64,000 nucleotides of DNA. Origin: Phoronis australis. Its lineage: Eukaryota > Phoronida > Phoronidae. Below, in pieces: positions 57,417 through 64,000 of the stretch (its first letter is position 1; the number at the start of each line of letters is the position of its first letter). A program made the translations under genes and the position numbers. Location: NCBI GenBank assembly GCA_002633005.1, contig NMRA01000467.1, positions 68,461-132,460 of the forward strand, given 5' to 3'. The notes under the pieces are model-generated. The model ran no database searches and was not told the origin of the DNA. It saw nothing but the letters and a program-made list of their open reading frames with translations.

Positions 57417-58729
57417 AACATGACGGAACCCACATGTAGGATTTAGCATAGAGGTTTACATCCAACCTGACTTGCGCTGGAGCAAGTTATCCTAGAACAA
57501 GTTACACTACCTCTATCAAGGCAGAGAGTTATCACAGGTATCAAGTCTCTCTCTTGAACCCATACAGTTAACTCTACTACTATCGAAGCTTCGATGTTAA
57601 CTAAAGTAACCATGAAGTTAAGCATATATGTGTTCCCATCAGCTTCAGCGTTAGTCATCAAACTATATTAGCCAAGAAATCACAACGCAGCACTAATATG
57701 ACATTAGGTCATATGTCTTGACCTGTCACTGTCATCATGTGGCGTCATGACGTCATATTTCCTGGTGTGAACTGTGTAAAAATGGCCAGTTGTCGTTTTA
57801 AGCAACTGAATGAAGGACTGGAGTATTTGTTCGAGCCGAGACGAGTTCAAGACATCAACAAACTTCTAAGGTGTCCCTTTATATGCAAAAGGTACTTAAA
57901 GCAATATAACACAATTTTTATCGGAATAAGGCATAATTCAGGAAGGCCTACGGGATGACAAACTTCTTTACTGTGACCAGGTGAGACAAAATGTCTAACT
58001 GAATTCATAGGTGTAATAAGGTTTAAATTTTGAGAAAGCAAAGTTTTCGTGTGAATTTCTCAAGTGAAAAAGGCTTAATAAAACTAATCAATGATACCGG
58101 TAACCATCATAAGTAAAGACAGACTGTAGAATTCTTCAACTGTTTAGACAACATTTAGCAGCCAATACTATATCCATAAATCAATTCAATCATCTTGAAA
58201 GAGTACATAAATAGGCTTACAAAATCCTAGAATGGTATGCAGGGTCACTCGTTTCATCAGACTTGTTTATATCATACAAAACTAATGCTATGAAAAACTC
58301 ATAACTCTATGGATAGTATTTCTCAGATGTGTCAAATTGTTTGCAAATCGCTCAACACCTGTCGTGACCTACTTTTCACAAAAATGTCGCCAAGCCATTT
58401 TAAATGATTTAGTCATACTAAACAACCAACAATTAACATGAATTCTAATGTCCATCGGAAAATTGTCACATGAAGTGAAAACATTCATTATAAAGATAAG
58501 TAAGACAAATACCCAAAATCGCGACGACAGTAAATGTTAAAGCAATGACAAATTCAGTTGTAGTTACTTCAGCGTAACGTTAAATTATCGCAGGTCTTCG
58601 GCAGGGACTTAACGTAACGAGGTACCTCGATAAAACACACAGGTCTCGATTGTCTACAGCTGTTGTAATCATTGACAAACATCAATTTAAACATTAAATA
58701 GCTCTATCCCGGACAAACGAAGTACTTAC

Positions 58730-58850
58730 CACGTCACTAAATTACAAATCTCCGGTAAAATCCAGACATCTCCGTATCAACAACCTGTACGACTGTTCCC
58801 GATGCCAAATAATTTGAACCGGAAATACACCAGAGCGCATGGTCAGATGA
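58730..58850 (-). other. ANKRD6: Probable ANKRD6 5'UTR exon and promoter
   Basis: A strong minus-strand donor (GTG followed by GTAAGTACTT) at 58729 is preceded by CpG-containing sequence. An ETS-like TTCCGGT lies at about 58820 on the minus strand. No other convincing leader donor is seen upstream of the first coding exon. The transcription start is unknown; the boundary at 58850 is approximate. Confidence 0.45.
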
Positions 58851-61800
58851 CACAGGTGTTCAAATAGCGACGTCTTTCAGGTGAAAGACTCGCCGCTTCA
58901 CTTGATATGGAAGTGTATATGTAACGTCCAATACTGTGATTGGTTTAGGCTTCCACAGGGAACAATGCACTGGATCCGAATTCGTAATTCGCATTAATAT
59001 CATTTTCTCCCTAGAAATAATTTTTGCTCAAGTATTTTAAGCGCAGCACATGCCTAATGGTAGGCTTATGCTTCAATCATATATTTGCAAGCCTCTAATC
59101 TTTTTATGTGTGTGCATGAATAAACTGTGTGTTGTATATGTATCTTTTGTCCGCCCTCGGTAACTTACTTAATTGTCGGTTCTAGTTTAGTGTCAGAGGC
59201 GGATCTATAGGGGGTGTTCAGGGGGTTCAACGCCCCCCCCCCTCGGGACAGGATCAAAAATAAATATTGAAAAAAAATTCTCTGGAAAAACGAAGTCAGC
59301 TACCGCTAAAAACCACCAAAAATCTTACACGGGAGAGTTGAACCCCCTCCCGAACTTCCTGGCACTGGCCACGCTACGAGCCTCGGATTCGCTCGAATCC
59401 TAATCCCCCCTTCCCCTTACTGAAAACGTAGATATGCCACTGGTGTCTAATTTAAAACATTAATAATTAGTAATCACTGTTTTTTAACAAAAAGCCAAAC
59501 AAAATAGCGAAATTTACGGTGGCCCAAAGATGATAACGCGCAAATTTCAGGATCTCGAGAGCGCGACTTAATTTTCTCGTGTTCTAAAGATTCTGAAATA
59601 ATGTCTTTGCATCATGGAGCCACCATATTGGGTCACCGTAGTGACCTCAAATCTTTAGAGATTTTCGTTGGTTTGAAAAAATAACGAACCGTCAGTTCAT
59701 TCCAAATCTTGAAACCACCTCCACTATAAATATTGAACAACAAGTTTTTAACAGTAAGTGGTCTAAATCAAAAGTTGTTATTTTGTGATGGATGGTGGAC
59801 TTCAGTAGGGCTTATAGCCTTTTTTTTAATCTTGTTTCTCTGATTTTTGTCAAGTGTTTTACATATATAATAGAAGTATGGGTCTAATTTTGGGAAAGCG
59901 ACCAGCTTCACATGGGCCTAAATACGCACAGAGCGTATTGATGGAATTAAATAGTTTGGTGCAGAGTCTGGCTGATCAGAGTTCATGAAGCAATCACTGT
60001 GACATCAAAAATACGTTACAAGTTCGAATTTTTTAATTAAGGTTTTCAAACATTTATCGTAACTGGTTTAGGGTTATCTACAGTAATTGAATATATTTTT
60101 ATTTTCGTCAAACGTTCCTGGTAGAGCATAGATTAATTCCTTATCCAATATATTAGAATGCATGAGTAGTGTAGTCTCCAAGTGGAAAACCATGAGTCTG
60201 TTTCTCTGGATGGCTTCACCTGTTTCACGAAGACTAAGTCAGAAAATCCAACTGCAACTTGAAGCAAAATCCGGCGTGCTTGGGAGCAAACTAAAAGTAA
60301 TTAAGCCAAAAGGCAAAATATGAACTTTTCACGAGAAACAGGCACTAGAAAAGTTTTTGCCTCTCTTCTAAGTGGTCGTTGTGCAACAATTCTCACTTCA
60401 GGCCAGTATTAATAGGGAGTAGTGAATTTGGAACTTTATGAAATTTGTGGTTAGCATACCACGATGTTAATCAGAATTTCCAAAATCTTAAAAATCACCA
60501 ATGTTTGAAAGAGAATGTCTTTGAAAGGCCAATGAGGCTAATAAATTCTTAGACTACATTCCTATTCAAAAGTAATTGTCAAAACTCCACAAAGCTGGTC
60601 GAGGGTCGTAGACTAAAGAGTCTCGCGAAAAAATTAGTATGCTCACGTAATTCCGAGGATACCTCGAGAAGTGTTGTGTGATCTTGCGTTTTCGCGAGGT
60701 TATCGTCTACAGAATGCAATCTCCGTTGCCTGCTTTAAACGCGATTTAGGAAGCACTGAACAGTTAGGCTGCAGCCACGGGGATTGGTTGTACTGAGCCT
60801 AGAATTTAAGTAAAGGGTGTGTGTCAGGTTTGGGGGGCTATTTTGAGGAATGCGTTCAAAATAATTTCAAGGACTCTGATTTGATTAAACTTTTGAATGA
60901 GAAGAGACAAGCTGTTTTAGATGTGGCCTACTTTTGATAAAAGCAGAAGCTGCAGTTTGCTAACAACCCCCATCTGCCTGCTGAGAAAATTGGTGCGATT
61001 TCAGGTGGCTGTCGAACAGTGCGAAAGTGCCAAGCGAGCAGAGAATCTACAGAGAACGAGCATTCTGAATCTGTAGACAGATTTTTAGCACTGCAGGGTA
61101 GTGTTAATTTTGGGGAGAAAACTGTCCGACAATTTTTGTCCTTTAGTCCCATTTTTCTTAGCTACCCAGCTATAGCTGTATGAAGATTATCATCAAAATG
61201 CAGCTAGGTACCACTGTGTGCCGGGCTCCGACAGACCTAGAAAATGCACACAGCCCGAATAGACCTTGAACAATCAAATGCGTAGTCACCGAGCAGCATA
61301 TCCCACATGAAATCTGCGAGGTGAAAATCACCCTATTTCACTTGTAAAAAGGCAAATATACCGTTTAAAGAGATTGCCAGTGTCAGATTCTCGATCAGTA
61401 TCTCTACTGATTGTGGAAACAAAAACGCCGTTATATTGTTTAATTTCTTGGAACTGATAAAAAATAACAAAATGGTAATTATGTTAACATATTAAAATTT
61501 AACATAAATACCCAGCAATTATCATCGTCACGTAACAAAATCATGCATGTATTAAAAATATATATTGAGTAAAGAACAGACATACTTAAACAGAGATATC
61601 CAGTAAAAGAAAGTAAACAAAAGTTCTAAAATACGAAACACTCAAAATGAAAGCATGTAAACAACAAATGCAGGTTTACTTAAAAACCTAACTAACGCCT
61701 ATACAATGACCCCTTGTCCGCCTACACAATGAACCCTTGTCCGGTAAAATCACCCACAAAACCTAGAGACGAAACCCGGGGTACAGAAAAAGTGTACGGG

Positions 61801-63625
61801 ACGTTCCGCCTAGAACCACGATCATTACTACTTTCCCCCACCACAGGGTGCCTTTTCTGGTAAAATTCCTTGAAAGTGTCCACAATGGGAGAAACTTTGC
61901 TACAGGTCCAACTACACAAATCCAGAGAAGTTTTTATTTGTAAAAACAATTGTTGCAAAAGATGTACTCATTTTTAACGATATGGCACGATTTCTTGCAC
62001 TGTTTCAGTATTTTAGACCAACCTGGCTAAAATCCAGGTGCCGTTAAAATCCTTAAGAAATAGTTAAATTTTTGGAATACAAAGGGGCAGTGTTTTTATA
62101 ACAGAACCCTCCGATGGTTGACTAAGTTTTCCATGGAAGCTCTATGCATTTGGATCCCTTCTTCGTACCCAGACTCTAAACGGATGACTGTATAAAACTT
62201 ACTCCAGGCTTTAATAACTGATCTCGGGAGTGAAGAGTTTGTTCCCACCAAATAAAACGTAACTATTCGAAATTTTTAAGTAGACGCCCCTTTTGTGCTT
62301 CCCTAGTTATGACCTATTCTGAACACAGATGCTATTTGGTGGCATCGACATACTGTCCTAATCAAATAAAGTTATAACTTACAACTGCGCACGACCAAAA
62401 GAAGACAATTAACATTCACACTCTACACTTTCAAAAAGTCTATCCCATTAAATAATAATAACCAAGAAGCGATTTTCGACCATAAAAACAACGATGTCCA
62501 TTAAAGGTCTTAAAATCGGCTTCACAACATTTTTTACCGTGACAGGTTGATTTCTGTTACCAACAAGAAAATCGAAACCGTCTGCTACTTAAGAACAAGC
62601 TTCAGTTTATTGAGGCGGTTTTGGCAAGGCCCTAAAATTGCGAATTCGAAAAGGGCACCTGTTATGACTTGGAGTTGCCGGCTCATGGAGCAACAATTCG
62701 AGGTCGGAATCCAATAAGTGTGGTGCAATTTTTAATCCACAAAGCAATGAAGAATTTAACATTGGCTGCTCAACAGCTGCGAAATGTCCTTATAATAGTA
62801 AAAAACACAAAATAGTTTTTTCTTTGTACTATTTGAAAGAACCCTTTCACTTTTGCTTGACATTTTCAGGAAAAGTACATTTCTGTGAGGGCTTAGGCAT
62901 TTACGGGGGGCCCCAATTGTTACAACTGTGTAATCCTTAATATGAGTCGAGGCGGCTGCGACATTAATGAAAAAGAAATACGTCCAGCAACAACACACAG
63001 TGAGTTTTCAAATTTGTATATTTCGCAGAATTTTCGGTGTGCGGGGAGCCTTACCGATGTTTCGTGCACACCACTCTCACTTGTCTCCAGGCTGTGCCCT
63101 ACTGGTCACGCAAAATTACAGTGTACATCCGTAAAGCTCAACACGCATTCCTAAATAACATCTGGGTTTATGATAGTCGTTGCAGTCAAATGAAAGAGGT
63201 TCCAACATTACATAGCGTGCTCTCACAGGAGTGTCCATGTTGTGACGTTCTACGGTTTCATCGTCACAGTTACCTGTTATTTCCTGAAAAAAGAACTTCG
63301 TTTAAAGGTCTGCTTACGCGGCAAAACCGATCGACTCAAATTAAGAGTACGTAATTTGCATCGAAATGATATCAACACATTAAGAAATTTGTCGTTACAA
63401 AATAGTTTCTTTATCATCAGCATATGTTTTGTTGAAGCCATTTTCTGGCATAGCAAAAGGTTGCTGGCCAACTTAAAGTCCTAAGAACATTTAAATATCA
63501 AATCTAGTCTTGATATTGGGTCTAAAAATTTAACCTGCAGTCTGTAAAAGACGATGCTGCGTCTTCAAAGTCAACGTCAAACGTCAATTGAAAAATGTTT
63601 CTCGGCATTAAGCTGTTGTACGTAC
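58851..63625. other. Intergenic region
   Basis: I see no supported exon on either strand. A 53-codon plus frame at about 60160-60321 starts MSSVVSKWKTMS and has no known motif. Minus open stretches at 60928-61152 and 61722-61958 also lack motifs. A MITE-like element lies at 59195-59450. Confidence 0.5.
59195..59450. mobile_element. Element with GGCGGATCTA end
   Basis: Left end AGAGGCGGATCTATAGGGGG, right end GTAGATATGCCACTGGT, with long C and G runs near both ends. The same AGTGGCGGATCTAGA start reappears at 63878 near the window edge. Confidence 0.5.
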
Positions 63626-63730
63626 CTCTGAATTTCCTGTCCGGTAAGTGGTCCAGGTTTCTCCGTCCAAAGAGAAGCTCATCCTGTATTTTGTTACCCA
63701 CGTGCGGTAGTAACCGTATTCATTTGCGCC
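63626..63730 (-). CDS. F5/8 type C (discoidin) domain gene, one exon
   Basis: A 105-nt minus exon bounded by acceptor GATTCATTTCAG and donor GTACGT. It is phase 0 and encodes GANEYGYYRTWVTKYRMSFS then LDGETWTTYRTGNSE. This is the central beta-strand signature of F5/8C domains (WVTxYxxxxSxDGxxWxxY). Such domains bind lipids, glycans or collagen in secreted or membrane proteins. The rest of the domain (upstream exon ending near a TQ, downstream RYVRI segment) was not found; the upstream exons must lie beyond 64000, and downstream ones were not recognised at lower coordinates. It could also be a duplicated orphan exon. Confidence 0.75.
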
Positions 63731-63877
63731 CTGAAATGAATCGAAGCGAAAACTTTATACAAGCAGCTATATATCTTCTATCTCGAAAATTAACTTTTAA
63801 TGTAGACTACTTACCGTTGGGAATTGGTCTCAAATTGTTCTTAAGTGAAACTGGAGATGATATAAGGGCTTGGACAG

Positions 63878-64000
63878 TGGCGGATCTAGAATATCACAAG
63901 GGGGGGGGCCCAACATTTTGTCCGGTTGGAACCATTTGCGCAAACTGAACCACGATTGTAGATGCGCATAGCACCGAATGGGGGGAGGTCGGGAGGGGGG
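63878..64000 (+). mobile_element. Start of a second GGCGGATCTA element (cut by the window)
   Basis: AGTGGCGGATCTAGA followed by a G-run, as at 59195. It continues past the window end, where GGGGGGAGGTCGGGAGGGGG is the last sequence. Confidence 0.45.

Larger units (their letters stand above)
44779..58729 (-). other. ANKRD6 first intron (about 14 kb)
   Basis: Inferred between the 5'UTR donor at 58729 and the acceptor of the first coding exon. It is packed with MITE copies and minisatellites listed separately. Stretches 44800-45790, 47900-49360, 50220-51575, 52270-53260, 55400-56650 and 57420-58700 show no gene. Near 45240, ACCGTATTCGCCCTAATAAG is probably a further dispersed repeat. Confidence 0.55.

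Noticed and set aside
60160-60321. A 53-codon plus-strand micro-ORF starting MSSVVSKWKTMS
   Set aside because: No motif, conservation evidence or promoter was visible; it is recorded only as an open stretch.
63780-63830. A second F5/8C exon on the minus strand ending at a GTAAGT donor near 63813
   Set aside because: The only frame compatible with the next exon has a stop four codons upstream, and the peptide does not fit the domain.

Overview
The window is nuclear DNA of an animal, most likely an invertebrate. It is AT-rich and has long introns bounded by GT-AG, many non-LTR and DNA-transposon remnants, several minisatellites, one scaffold gap (positions 3868-4563) and a single N at 13860. 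The gene families (a Sec-containing PRXL2/SelU protein, a Diego/Diversin protein and a discoidin domain) fit a marine deuterostome or lophotrochozoan. The sequence alone does not fix the species.

Plus strand, about 3.2-14.6 kb: five coding exons of a PRXL2B-like thioredoxin-fold protein of the selenoprotein U family. Its redox motif is U-P-F-C, with an in-frame TGA at 3321-3323 where Cys relatives carry the first Cys of CxxC. A SECIS hairpin with all core features lies at 14453-14530, just before AATAAA signals, apparently in its own 3'UTR exon beyond a 5 kb intron packed with repeats. The first coding exon (about 20-30 residues) was not found.

Minus strand, about 58.8-18.3 kb: a complete Diversin/Diego (ANKRD6) gene with a likely 5'UTR exon at 58.7 kb and twelve coding exons (44775 down to 18325) that join in frame to 1061 codons. 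Each full ankyrin repeat is one 99-nt phase-0 exon. Lys-rich linker exons, a coiled coil and a very long last exon follow. The tail is longer than in vertebrates and carries a cluster of YxNx motifs and five 16-residue RFREV-type repeats. One ankyrin exon is preceded by 12 extra tandem copies of its own branch-point, acceptor and exon-start module (29180-29947).

Minus strand, 63.6-63.7 kb: one exon of an F5/8 type C (discoidin) domain gene that continues outside the window.

The rest is introns and intergenic DNA with repeats: an L1/Tx1-like LINE fragment, an RTE/jockey-like LINE 3' part, a dead mariner with TIRs and TA target sites, a 2.2 kb element with hAT-like TIRs and a 5-bp target duplication, several MITE families, a tRNA-like SINE, a large hairpin-ended repeat family, and minisatellites of 17-61 bp. 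PRXL2B and ANKRD6 are convergent neighbours with no evident functional link.
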